Assembly: GCF_001485535.1 (NCBI RefSeq)
Contig: NZ_BCMZ01000001.1
Location: 124,001 to 188,000, forward strand
DNA from: Halobacterium sp. CBA1132
Lineage (GTDB): Archaea > Halobacteriota > Halobacteria > Halobacteriales > Halobacteriaceae
Length of the DNA: 64,000 nucleotides
Direction of reading: 5' to 3'
Shown: in pieces, positions 32,974-39,670 of the stretch
Position numbering within the stretch: the first letter of the stretch is position 1
How the letters are laid out: every line of letters starts with the position of its first letter
Notes under the pieces: model-generated
Told to the model about the DNA's origin: nothing
The model's database searches: none
Seen by the model: the letters and a program-made list of their open reading frames with translations, nothing else
Translations under genes and position numbers: made by a program

Positions 32974-35586
32974 ATGACAGAAAACACAAACAAGCTTCGC
33001 GCGGTCTTCCTGACTGCGCTGATGATCGGCAGCGTCTTCGCGGCCGGCATCGCGTTCACAGGAAGTGCTGCGGCGGACCTCAACACCACCAACGTAGAGG
33101 TTGGTGACAACACTACTGACGCTACTACCTACCACAACGTCAGTGGTAACCTTGCAAATCCGTCGGACAGTAGCATAGACAACATCACTGTGGACTATAG
33201 TGTCGGCGCTGAGGCGTCAGACGTCTCGAACGTCGGCCCCGGGAATGTCAACAGCGTTGTTGTTAATGGCACTACGGTAACTGTCGGCAGCGTTGATGGT
33301 AGCAACAACGGTGAAACCGCTACCTTCCAGTTCGACAGTAGCGTTAATGTGTCTGGTGGAGACGCCTTCCACCTGAACTACTCCAACGTTCAGAATCCCA
33401 GCAACGCCGGAGTTTACGACGTTAATGTATCCCTCGAAAACGGGAGTACTGCCGTCGATAGTGGCACACTCAGCTACGAGATTGTGTCCAGCTCCAGCGG
33501 CAGTAGTGCCGCTCCCGATGGCGTTGACGAGGTCTTCAACAGCCCGACGAACCTGTCGGAGCAGCTGATCTTCCAGGGTCAGACGATCGCAGTTGACGTC
33601 TCCGACTACGCCGATAACCAAACCTCGGTCTACCTCCGTCAGGGAGACGCTGAGGACTCCTCGGCCGTCGCTCAGGACACCGTTGAGGACGGCTGGGTCG
33701 TCTTCGACACCAGCAACCGCGAAACCGCCGACTACTTCCTGCGCGGTGGTACCCTGAACGCGAACAACAGCAGCTTCGAGCTCGTCGAGCAGACGATTAC
33801 CGCCGAGTTCGCAGAAGACACCGTCGACAACGGTGGCGAGACCGAGGTCAACTTCAGTGTCTCCTCGGAACTCCGCGCCGCTGACGAGTATAACGCGACC
33901 GTTACTGTCGAAGGCTTCAACGACGCTGACTTCGCGCAGGTCTTCAACGTCAGCGAAGACAACGTCAGCGAGAACGACGACGGCGTTCACTACATCGAGG
34001 TTGAGGACATCGACGCGGACAGCCCGCACGTCCTCGACTTCAACGACATCGACGCAGGCAACTACACCTTCGACGTTGAGGTGACGGACACGACGGCCTC
34101 CGACACCGCCAACGTCACCGTCAACGAAGTCGGTGAAGGCAGCGTCTCCTTCGCCGAGAACACCTACGTCGAACAGCAGGGCGACGTCTTCAACATCACC
34201 GTCGACCTGAGCGAGGCCGCTCAGTCCGGCACGCTCGTCATCGGTGACGAAGAAGACATCGGCTACCAAGCCAACGTCAAGTTCACCGACCAGAACGACG
34301 ACGGCCAGGTCCACGTCCTCTTCAACAGCTACGAAGCCGGCACCCACGGCTCCGGCGCTGAAGTCGTCGAAGCAGCCGAGAACGACGACACCCAGGACGA
34401 CGTCTCCCTGATCAACGAAACTGGTGACGTCGAGAGCATCCTCGAGTCTGGTGACTACGAGCTCGCAGTCAGCACCGACACCAGCAGTGACCGTATTTCG
34501 GAGACGCTCGATAACCCGAGCGCCCTCTCCGTCGCAGTCATCGAGGAGCGCGCCACCACTGGCGTCAACCTCTGGACCGCCTCCACTAACACCGTCAGCG
34601 ACCTCGACTCCGCCGAGGACATCGCTGCCGGTGCCGGTACGAACATCACCGAGAGCGACACCGTCGCCTCCGGTGACACCATCATCCACCAGTTCGAGGC
34701 CTCCGGCCTTACCGGCCTCCTCGACACGCAGGACGCCGACACGACCGCTGCGTTCAAGGCACTCCTCGACAACGAGAACGTGACGGTCACGGTCAACCAG
34801 ACCGAGGAGTCCACGCAGGCCAACCGCGAGCCGAAGACGCTCAACAACACGGAAGTTGCTAACGCCGTCACCGGTGTCTTCCAGGACGGTGACACCTACT
34901 ACGTCGTTACCAACACCAACGACCTCAACGACGAGGCCGACCGCAACTTCGCTGACGAGGACGTGCTGAACGTCACCTTCACGGTCGAGGACCACCGTCT
35001 CCTCGACAGCACGGACAGCGAAGACTACCAGCACGTCTCTGACGAGATCGAACTGGTCGAGCGTTCGGCTTCCTTCGACTACGATGGTGACGAGATCACC
35101 GTCGAAGCCGCATCCGGCCAGGTCATCTCCGGCGAAACCTCGATCGCGCCCGGTAGCGAGGTCACGCTGCGCGTTCGCTCGACTGGCGACACGCAGCCTC
35201 GCTTCACCATGGGCCCGACCGTCACGGTCGCCGCTGATGGCACCTTCAGTCACGAGTTCGACTTCAGCGAGCGCTCGGTGAACGACACGTTCACCGCATC
35301 GCTCTCCGGCGGTAACTTCGCCGAATCCGTCAGCGCTGACGGTACTGTCGTCGAATCCACCATGACGTCCACCACGGAAGCTCCGTCCACCACGGAAGCA
35401 CCGTCGACGACGGAAGCTCCGTCCACCACGGAAGCGCCGTCGACCACGGAAGCTCCGAGCACGACGGAAGCTCCGTCTACGACGGACGACAGCGGTTCCT
35501 CCGGTAGCGGCATCCCCGGCTTCGGCATGGGCATCGCGCTCGTCGCCGTGCTCGGTGCTGCCCTGCTGGCACTCCGCCAGAACTAA
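32974..35586 (+). CDS. csg: S-layer glycoprotein 2
   Basis: An 870-residue paralogue of the upstream S-layer protein. The signal peptide is almost the same (MTENTNKLRAVFLTALMIGS). The first 230 residues of the mature protein differ strongly from gene 1. From about residue 268 (FELVEQTITAEFAEDTV) the two run nearly identical, with about 209 bp of perfect nucleotide identity at 34606-34814. The stalk is replaced by a TTEAPS repeat. The PGF-CTERM tail is shared (GIPGFGMGIALVAVLGAALL). Both genes have the same terminator hairpin. They may be expressed alternately or together; the sequence does not show which. Confidence 0.95.
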   Translation: MTENTNKLRAVFLTALMIGSVFAAGIAFTGSAAADLNTTNVEVGDNTTDATTYHNVSGNLANPSDSSIDNITVDYSVGAEASDVSNVGPGNVNSVVVNGTTVTVGSVDGSNNGETATFQFDSSVNVSGGDAFHLNYSNVQNPSNAGVYDVNVSLENGSTAVDSGTLSYEIVSSSSGSSAAPDGVDEVFNSPTNLSEQLIFQGQTIAVDVSDYADNQTSVYLRQGDAEDSSAVAQDTVEDGWVVFDTSNRETADYFLRGGTLNANNSSFELVEQTITAEFAEDTVDNGGETEVNFSVSSELRAADEYNATVTVEGFNDADFAQVFNVSEDNVSENDDGVHYIEVEDIDADSPHVLDFNDIDAGNYTFDVEVTDTTASDTANVTVNEVGEGSVSFAENTYVEQQGDVFNITVDLSEAAQSGTLVIGDEEDIGYQANVKFTDQNDDGQVHVLFNSYEAGTHGSGAEVVEAAENDDTQDDVSLINETGDVESILESGDYELAVSTDTSSDRISETLDNPSALSVAVIEERATTGVNLWTASTNTVSDLDSAEDIAAGAGTNITESDTVASGDTIIHQFEASGLTGLLDTQDADTTAAFKALLDNENVTVTVNQTEESTQANREPKTLNNTEVANAVTGVFQDGDTYYVVTNTNDLNDEADRNFADEDVLNVTFTVEDHRLLDSTDSEDYQHVSDEIELVERSASFDYDGDEITVEAASGQVISGETSIAPGSEVTLRVRSTGDTQPRFTMGPTVTVAADGTFSHEFDFSERSVNDTFTASLSGGNFAESVSADGTVVESTMTSTTEAPSTTEAPSTTEAPSTTEAPSTTEAPSTTEAPSTTDDSGSSGSGIPGFGMGIALVAVLGAALLALRQN

Positions 35587-35597
35587 CGAATAACGAC

Positions 35598-35618
35598 TGA
35601 CCGCTCGTAAGGCGGTCA
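35598..35618 (+). terminator. Hairpin after S-layer gene 2
   Basis: The stem tgaccgct/ggcggtca with loop cgtaa lies 11 bp after the stop, followed by ctttctttcg at 35641-35650. It is the counterpart of the hairpin at 32607, with the innermost pair changed from C-G to T-G. Confidence 0.65.
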
Positions 35619-35689
35619 CACTACGCGGTACCCCACCCCACTTTCTTTCGCGCGCTACACTCCGACAGCGGCAGCGCTGTCCAACGTGA

Positions 35690-35812
35690 ACGCGGGTAGC
35701 CGACGAGACGAACGCTGTCGACGTCCTCTACTACGAGTGTGGCTGGGAAGCGTGGGAAATCGACAGTCGCCTGAAGCACTACGGAGATATCGAAGACCAC
35801 GACTGGGCGTAA
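35690..35812 (+). pseudogene. C-terminal fragment of an unidentified protein
   Basis: An open stretch without a start codon ends VDVLYYECGWEAWEIDSRLK then HYGDIEDHDWA and a stop. The codon choice and Trp/Tyr-rich composition look like real coding sequence. A stop at 35687 closes the frame upstream. I did not recognise the family. The rest of the 290-bp gap holds the S-layer terminator and the promoter of the HTH gene. Confidence 0.35.
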
Positions 35813-35845
35813 GGCCGAAGTTCGGCGCGAACACTGCTGCCCGCA

Positions 35846-35877
35846 CACTTATTGCGTTGTATTACGTTTCATTACAC
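35846..35877 (+). promoter_or_regulatory. Box A and tandem operator repeats of HTH/PemK module
   Basis: A box A (cacttattg) is followed by two adjacent 10-bp direct repeats, gttgtattac (35856-35865) and gtttcattac (35866-35875), just before the GTG start. They lie between box A and the start codon, where a bound autorepressor would block initiation. Confidence 0.55.
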
Positions 35878-36198
35878 GTGCCAATCGGAATTGACCGCTT
35901 CGAGGACGACCGAAGCGACGCGCTCGACGTCCGAGAAGGGACGCAGCCGCATCGAATCCTGCAGTTCCTCGCCGCGAACGACGACCAGGCGTTCACGCAG
36001 ACCGAAATCCACGAAGCGACGGGCATCAAGCGCGGGAGCGTCGGCGCCGCGCTGTCCCGACTCGAAGACCGTGGCCTCGTCCGCCACCGCGGGCGCTACT
36101 GGGCCATCGGGGACGACGACCGGCTCGCGTCGTACACCGCGCAGACCACAGCGAGCTCGACGTCGACGACCGACGACTACTACGGCGACGATGAGTGA
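35878..36198 (+). CDS. Winged-helix antitoxin/regulator
   Basis: A 106-residue protein starting at GTG with MPIGIDRFEDDRSDALDVRE. The winged-helix part spans residues about 20-80: HRILQFLAANDDQAFTQTEI, then ATGIKRGSVGAALSRLEDRG and LVRHRGRYWAI, as in MarR-type DNA-binding domains. The tail is Ser/Thr/Asp-rich. It overlaps the PemK-like toxin gene by 8 bp (ATGAGTGA). It is probably the antitoxin and autorepressor of this module. Confidence 0.83.
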   Translation: MPIGIDRFEDDRSDALDVREGTQPHRILQFLAANDDQAFTQTEIHEATGIKRGSVGAALSRLEDRGLVRHRGRYWAIGDDDRLASYTAQTTASSTSTTDDYYGDDE

Positions 36199-36526
36199 CG
36201 GTACCCGACGGGGCGCCGTCGTGAAAGGCCCCGATCTGTTTGCCGAGTACGACTACCGGCCGTACGTCCGACTCAGTGACGAGACACATCCGTTCAGCGA
36301 CGAAGAAGCGCTGTACGCCGCGGCGACGACAACCAGGCGTGCGGCTGCAGTACCCCTGACCGACGACGACTTCGAAACTGGCGGCCTCCCACGGGAGACG
36401 TACGTCAACCCGTGGACGGTCGTCTCGATTCGACACGCGGACGTCCACAAGACCGAGGGACAGCTCGTCGCCGAGACGATAGAACGAATCGCTGAGGACG
36501 CAGCCAGCTACATCGGGGTTCGATAG
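36191..36526 (+). CDS. PemK/MazF-family toxin
   Basis: A 111-residue protein with the PemK fold pattern: RGAVVKGPDLFAEYDYRPYV, then LSDETHPF, then TTRRAAAVPLTDDDFETGGL and the late NPWTVVSIRHADVHK. MazF-type toxins cleave mRNA. The usual R-P-V start of the substrate loop is kept (YRPYVRLSD). The protein is complete. Coupled by 8-bp overlap to the winged-helix gene. Confidence 0.83.
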   Translation: MSDGTRRGAVVKGPDLFAEYDYRPYVRLSDETHPFSDEEALYAAATTTRRAAAVPLTDDDFETGGLPRETYVNPWTVVSIRHADVHKTEGQLVAETIERIAEDAASYIGVR

Positions 36527-36606
36527 CGGTAGCGAACGCGTATTCGGCAGGTATCCCCTCGATTTCACGGGAAGAAGTTAGTGGTTTCACGACAATTACG
36601 GGTCAA

Positions 36607-36870
36607 ATGTCGCAGTCACTCGACGAGTACGGGCGCCTCTACCTCCCGAAGGATGTCCGCGAGCGGTTTGGAGAGACGTACCGCATCGTCGAACTCCCCA
36701 GCCACGTCGCGCTCTTCCCGGTTGACGAAGACCCACGAGAGGGCGCTCGTGCGGCTGTCAGTGAGGCCTTCGAGGGGGACGACATCGACGAGCTGAAAGA
36801 GTGCGCGCGGGCGTCCGTCGCCGAGTCCGTCCGCGAGGACGCCAGCCGGGCCGCAGACGACGACCGCTGA
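36607..36870 (+). CDS. AbrB/SpoVT-type antitoxin, orphan
   Basis: An 87-residue protein starting MSQSLDEYGRLYLPKDVRER, a swapped-hairpin AbrB domain, then an acidic helical tail (DDIDELKECARASVAESVRE). Such proteins are normally paired with PIN toxins, but no toxin gene follows: archaeosortase A starts 80 bp on. It may be a stand-alone regulator or a leftover antitoxin. A ttagtgg-like box lies about 30 bp upstream. Confidence 0.82.
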   Translation: MSQSLDEYGRLYLPKDVRERFGETYRIVELPSHVALFPVDEDPREGARAAVSEAFEGDDIDELKECARASVAESVREDASRAADDDR

Positions 36871-36950
36871 CCGTGTGCCGAAACCGACAACGCGAGTGAG
36901 ACCGACCGACACCAACACGCCTATACTCGCGACTCCCCTCCCGTCTCGTA

Positions 36951-37853
36951 ATGGTATCCGCGTTGACCGACACGCTCGCGTGGGTCGTCATCGCGGCGTT
37001 CGGGACGAGCGCCGTCCTCCAGGCCGACTACCGCCAGTACAGCCGGTACGCGGCGGTCGCGGCGTGGACGCTGTTCGCGGCGTTCTGGGGGCTGCTCGTG
37101 CCGTACTACTTCTTCGAGCACTTGAGCGTCATCGAGGGCGTGCTGAGCGCGGCCGCGGTGCCCGCGTGTCTGTACACCGCGTACCTCGTCGGCACGGGGA
37201 AGCGCCAACTGGAGACGCTGACGCGCTCGATCGCGATTATGGGGCTGTTGTTCCTGCCGTTCCAGACCATCGAGGCGACGCGGCAGTTCGCCATCGAGAC
37301 GGTCGCCCAGCAGGCCGAGTGGCTGATGGCGCAGTTCGGCTACTACCCGCCCGTCGTGGAGGGCGACCACGGCTACACGGCGAAATTCATGTTCACGGGC
37401 GAGCACGCCGTCACGGGCGAGTCGTGGAAGTTCCCGACGACGGTCCTGATGGCGTGTACGGGCATCGGCAGCATGTCCATCGTCGGCGGGCTCGCGCTCG
37501 CCGTGAAAGCGCCGTGGAAGCGCCGGCTACAGGCGCTGGCGGTCGCGCTCCCCGTCATCTACGGGCTGAACGTGATTCGCGTGGCGTTCATCGCCGTCGC
37601 GCACGGCGAGCAGTGGTTCCGCGGCGGCATCTACAAGACGCTCGCGTTCGCCGTGTTCCCCAGCAACGACCCGAATATGGTGTCGTATCTGTTCGCCGAC
37701 CGCATGCTCGCGCAGTCCGCGTCGGTCGTCGCGCTCGTCGTGTTGACGTTCGCGCTGCTCCGCATCGTCCCGGAGCTCGGCGGCGTCGTCGAGGACGTCG
37801 CGTACATCGCGACCGGCAACGAGTACGACATCACCGAGCGCTTCGCAGAGTAG
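36951..37853 (+). CDS. artA: Archaeosortase A
   Basis: A 300-residue membrane protein with about eight hydrophobic helices. The catalytic Cys lies in MACTGIGSMSI (Cys169), Arg210 in NVIRVAFIAVAHG and Arg251 in FADRMLAQS. This spacing matches Haloferax ArtA (Cys, Arg, Arg essential there). ArtA removes PGF-CTERM tails and couples the protein to a membrane lipid. Three such substrates are in this window: both S-layer proteins 1.4 kb upstream and the LVIVD protein at 14526. A diverged second copy of its last 45 bp lies 880 bp downstream, beyond the TumE module. Confidence 0.95.
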   Translation: MVSALTDTLAWVVIAAFGTSAVLQADYRQYSRYAAVAAWTLFAAFWGLLVPYYFFEHLSVIEGVLSAAAVPACLYTAYLVGTGKRQLETLTRSIAIMGLLFLPFQTIEATRQFAIETVAQQAEWLMAQFGYYPPVVEGDHGYTAKFMFTGEHAVTGESWKFPTTVLMACTGIGSMSIVGGLALAVKAPWKRRLQALAVALPVIYGLNVIRVAFIAVAHGEQWFRGGIYKTLAFAVFPSNDPNMVSYLFADRMLAQSASVVALVVLTFALLRIVPELGGVVEDVAYIATGNEYDITERFAE

Positions 37854-37897
37854 CATTCGGCCAAGAGAGTGAATAGCGGTCGTGCTAGCAACGACTG

Positions 37898-38365
37898 CTA
37901 GGCGGACGCCTGCGATTCCGCGCCACCGTCCCGAGACAGACCAAACTCGACTTCGAGCCGCACTGTGTCGTAGGGAACGTACGGCTTCTTCGCTCGCCCG
38001 GCTTCCTCGAAGTGAACGATGTCGTAGTCCGCGAGCAGATACAGGTCGTCGTGGACGTCGTGGACGTCGCGGTCGAGGCGGTCGGCCAGCGCGCGGATGC
38101 TGTCGGGGGGCCGCTCCATCACTTCTTCGAGCAGCTCCATCCGCCGGTTAGTGAGCAGTTCGCGCAGCTGCGCGCGGTCTTCGAAGTTCACGACGTGCGG
38201 GACTTCCGCACCGTTCTCCCACTGCTCGGCGCGCTCGAGCGCGGCGGCTTGCGCTTGCTCGGCGGGGAGCGCGGTGATTCGGAGCGTCGAGGGGTAGTCG
38301 ACCTCCTCGGGTCCGGGCGTGAATTCGTCGTGCGTGGGTTCGGTGTCAGTTGGTTCGTCGGGCAT
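37898..38365 (-). CDS. HVO_A0114-type DNA-binding protein (antitoxin of TumE pair)
   Basis: A 155-residue protein with a helix-turn-helix around residues 75-120 (LRELLTNRRMELLEEVMERP, then ALADRLDRDVHDVHDDLYLL). It belongs, from memory, to the HVO_A0114 family of putative DNA-binding proteins found beside TumE toxins. It starts 20 bp inside the end of the TumE-like gene. The HEPN/MNT-like activity of TumE pairs is known in few systems, so antitoxin function is inferred from the pairing. Confidence 0.8.
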   Translation of the reverse strand: MPDEPTDTEPTHDEFTPGPEEVDYPSTLRITALPAEQAQAAALERAEQWENGAEVPHVVNFEDRAQLRELLTNRRMELLEEVMERPPDSIRALADRLDRDVHDVHDDLYLLADYDIVHFEEAGRAKKPYVPYDTVRLEVEFGLSRDGGAESQASA

Positions 38366-38654
38366 AGATTTCGTTCACCTCGGTGTGGAACTGTTCGACG
38401 AGGTCGGGGAGCCCGGTAAAGTCGAGCGCCTCAATCTCGCCGTCGGGTGTGTGTCGGTGGTGTCGCCCTACGTCGAGGTGGTAGGGCGTGTTGTCGTACC
38501 GCAGGAGTGTGTCGCCGTCAGCGTCCATGTACTGGAAGCTGTATTTCAACCCCTGCGGGAACTCCTCGCTTTCCGGGACTTGCCACGCCTCCATCACGTA
38601 CCTGCTGCCGTCTGGCTTCGTGCTTTCGTCCCGATAAACGCGGTTTGCGCCCAT
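38346..38654 (-). CDS. TumE-family toxin
   Basis: A 102-residue protein starting MGANRVYRDESTKPDGSRYV. The core MEAWQVPESEEFPQGLKYSF, then RYDNTPYHLDVGRHHRHTPDG, is typical of the TumE family (DUF6516). Its ATG at 38654 is directly preceded by cggagg, a Shine-Dalgarno-like sequence too close to the ATG to be standard. It is first in the two-gene module, overlapping the HTH gene by 20 bp. The module lies between the artA stop and a second copy of artA's 3' end. Confidence 0.8.
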   Translation of the reverse strand: MGANRVYRDESTKPDGSRYVMEAWQVPESEEFPQGLKYSFQYMDADGDTLLRYDNTPYHLDVGRHHRHTPDGEIEALDFTGLPDLVEQFHTEVNEIYARRTN

Positions 38655-38663
38655 CCTCCGTAT

Positions 38664-38680
38664 GTTGGGTCTAGCACCCA
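38664..38680. promoter_or_regulatory. Operator-like palindrome of TumE module
   Basis: The sequence ttgggtctagcacccaa has perfect 6-bp arms around a ctagc centre. It lies between a box-A-like tgtttaac (38685-38692 on the minus strand) and the toxin ATG. This is the same layout as in the AbrB/PIN module. Confidence 0.6.
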
Positions 38681-38733
38681 ACGGTGTTAAACATTAGGCC
38701 TCGACGAGCAACTGGGGGTTGGAAGAAGACGTC

Positions 38734-38778
38734 GCGACCGGCAACGAGTACGAGATTACCGAGCGCTTCGCGACGTAG
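38734..38778 (+). pseudogene. Detached second copy of the artA 3' end
   Basis: The 45 nt encode ATGNEYEITERFAT and a stop, against ATGNEYDITERFAE and a stop at the true artA end (37809-37853). 40 of 45 bases match, the first 20 exactly. The upstream bases gaagaagacgtc correspond to gtcgaggacgtc of artA, with nine bases missing between. The TumE module fills the 880 bp separating the two copies. Confidence 0.8.
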
Positions 38779-38878
38779 CGCAGACTGACGGCTGCGCTAC
38801 GGCTCGTCTTTCACCTGCGGCTACCGACTCGAAGAACCACGAATATCAGCGAATGGCTACCCGGTAGCGGGTGGACTG

Positions 38879-38985
38879 AAAGGGGCGACGGGCTCGCGTC
38901 CAGTTTAGTCGTCTCGGGGACCACTATCTGTGAGCGTAGCGAACAGATATGTCCGCGAGCGACCGCGAGCCCGTCGGGGCTTTCG
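38879..38985. repeat. Long nested inverted repeat, second copy
   Basis: The outer arms pair cgacgggctcgcg (38886-38898) with cgcgagcccgtcg (38964-38976), flanked by gaaag and ctttc as in the element at 12021. The inner hairpin at 38925-38949 has stem tatctgt/acagata around loop gagcgtagcga. Its flanks (accNcta before, tatgtc after) are the same as in the first element, but the stem is different. The surrounding gap from 38779 to 39046 shows no gene. Confidence 0.75.
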
Positions 38986-39046
38986 AGGAAGTAACGACTA
39001 CGGGAGAAAACGCAGAGAGATTACTATCGAACGTAGCGTCGAAAGG

Positions 39047-39072
39047 AAAGCGCCCGGAGCGGGATTTGAACC
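39047..39072. repeat. Duplicate of tRNA-Asp 3' end (att-like)
   Basis: These 26 bp are identical to 39188-39213, which includes the last 21 nt of the tRNA-Asp gene plus its 3' flank. The sequences part at both ends. The two copies are 115 bp apart in direct orientation. This is the footprint of integration and loss at a tRNA 3' end, or of partial duplication. The spacer between copies has no gene. Confidence 0.75.
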
Positions 39073-39191
39073 GCCTGAACTTCGCTCCCGTTGGTCGCTC
39101 GTTCCCTGCTTCAAATCCCTACCGCGTTCACAACCGCGACAATCGCCTCGGGACAGAGCTGTCCCTCGGCGGATTGCGTCCGAAGAGAAAG

Positions 39192-39264
39192 CGCCCGGAG
39201 CGGGATTTGAACCCGCGTCACAACCGTGACAGGGTTGTATGATGGGCCACTACACCATCCGGGC
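39192..39264 (-). tRNA. tRNA-Asp (GTC)
   Basis: A 73-nt cloverleaf. The acceptor arms gcccgga and tccgggc pair fully, with G as discriminator. The anticodon stem caacc/ggttg encloses loop ctgtcac with anticodon GTC (Asp). The T arm is gcggg-ttcaaat-cccgc. No CCA is encoded. A box A (cttaagaata, about 39292-39301 on the minus strand) lies at the right distance. No intron is present. Confidence 0.95.
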
Positions 39265-39442
39265 TTGCTGCACTCATTCGTAGCCGGCTTGTATTCTTAA
39301 GACTTTCCAAACGGTGGGACGTGTGCGTCGTGGTGGCGTAACCCTCGACCCGAATCGTAGTTGACAAGACCTAAGTGCGCTGCGGGTGAATTGGCCTGTA
39401 GTATCTCGTGAGAGGTAGTTCTCCCCCCATCCAGGCACACCC

Positions 39443-39670
39443 ATGGTAGACGTAAGCCAACATGAACTCGTCCCCGAGCACACAGTTCTCGACGAGGATG
39501 AACTCGAGGACGTGCTCGTGGACTACGACATCGACCGGACGGACCTGCCGAAGATCAAACGGAAGGACCCTGCCCTGCCGGACGACGCGGAGGTCGGCGA
39601 CGTCGTCAAAATCGTGCGGGACTCGCGGACCACGGACAAAGCCATCGTGTACCGACTGGTGATCGAATAA
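39443..39670 (+). CDS. rpoH: RNA polymerase subunit H (Rpo5)
   Basis: A 75-residue subunit matching the C-terminal domain of eukaryotic RPB5. It begins [20 protein letters not shown] and ends [19 protein letters not shown], all characteristic of archaeal subunit H. It sits at the jaw of RNA polymerase near incoming DNA. It is the first gene of the RNA polymerase operon; its stop touches the ATG of rpoB''. A box A-like gacctaagtg lies at about 39365-39375, giving a leader of about 45 nt. Confidence 0.97.
   Translation: MVDVSQHELVPEHTVLDEDELEDVLVDYDIDRTDLPKIKRKDPALPDDAEVGDVVKIVRDSRTTDKAIVYRLVIE

Noticed and set aside
33217-35619. 800-codon antisense frame opposite S-layer gene 2, and a similar one at 30740-32275
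   Set aside because: They mirror the repetitive S-layer coding sequence; the plus frames have signal peptide, glycosylation sites and PGF-CTERM.
39047-39120. Second tRNA-Asp gene
   Set aside because: Only the 3' part of the tRNA matches; no acceptor 5' strand, D arm or anticodon arm can be formed.
38930-39242. Two overlapping ORFs across the tRNA-Asp duplicate region
   Set aside because: They encode tRNA and palindrome sequence, with basic, non-haloarchaeal composition.
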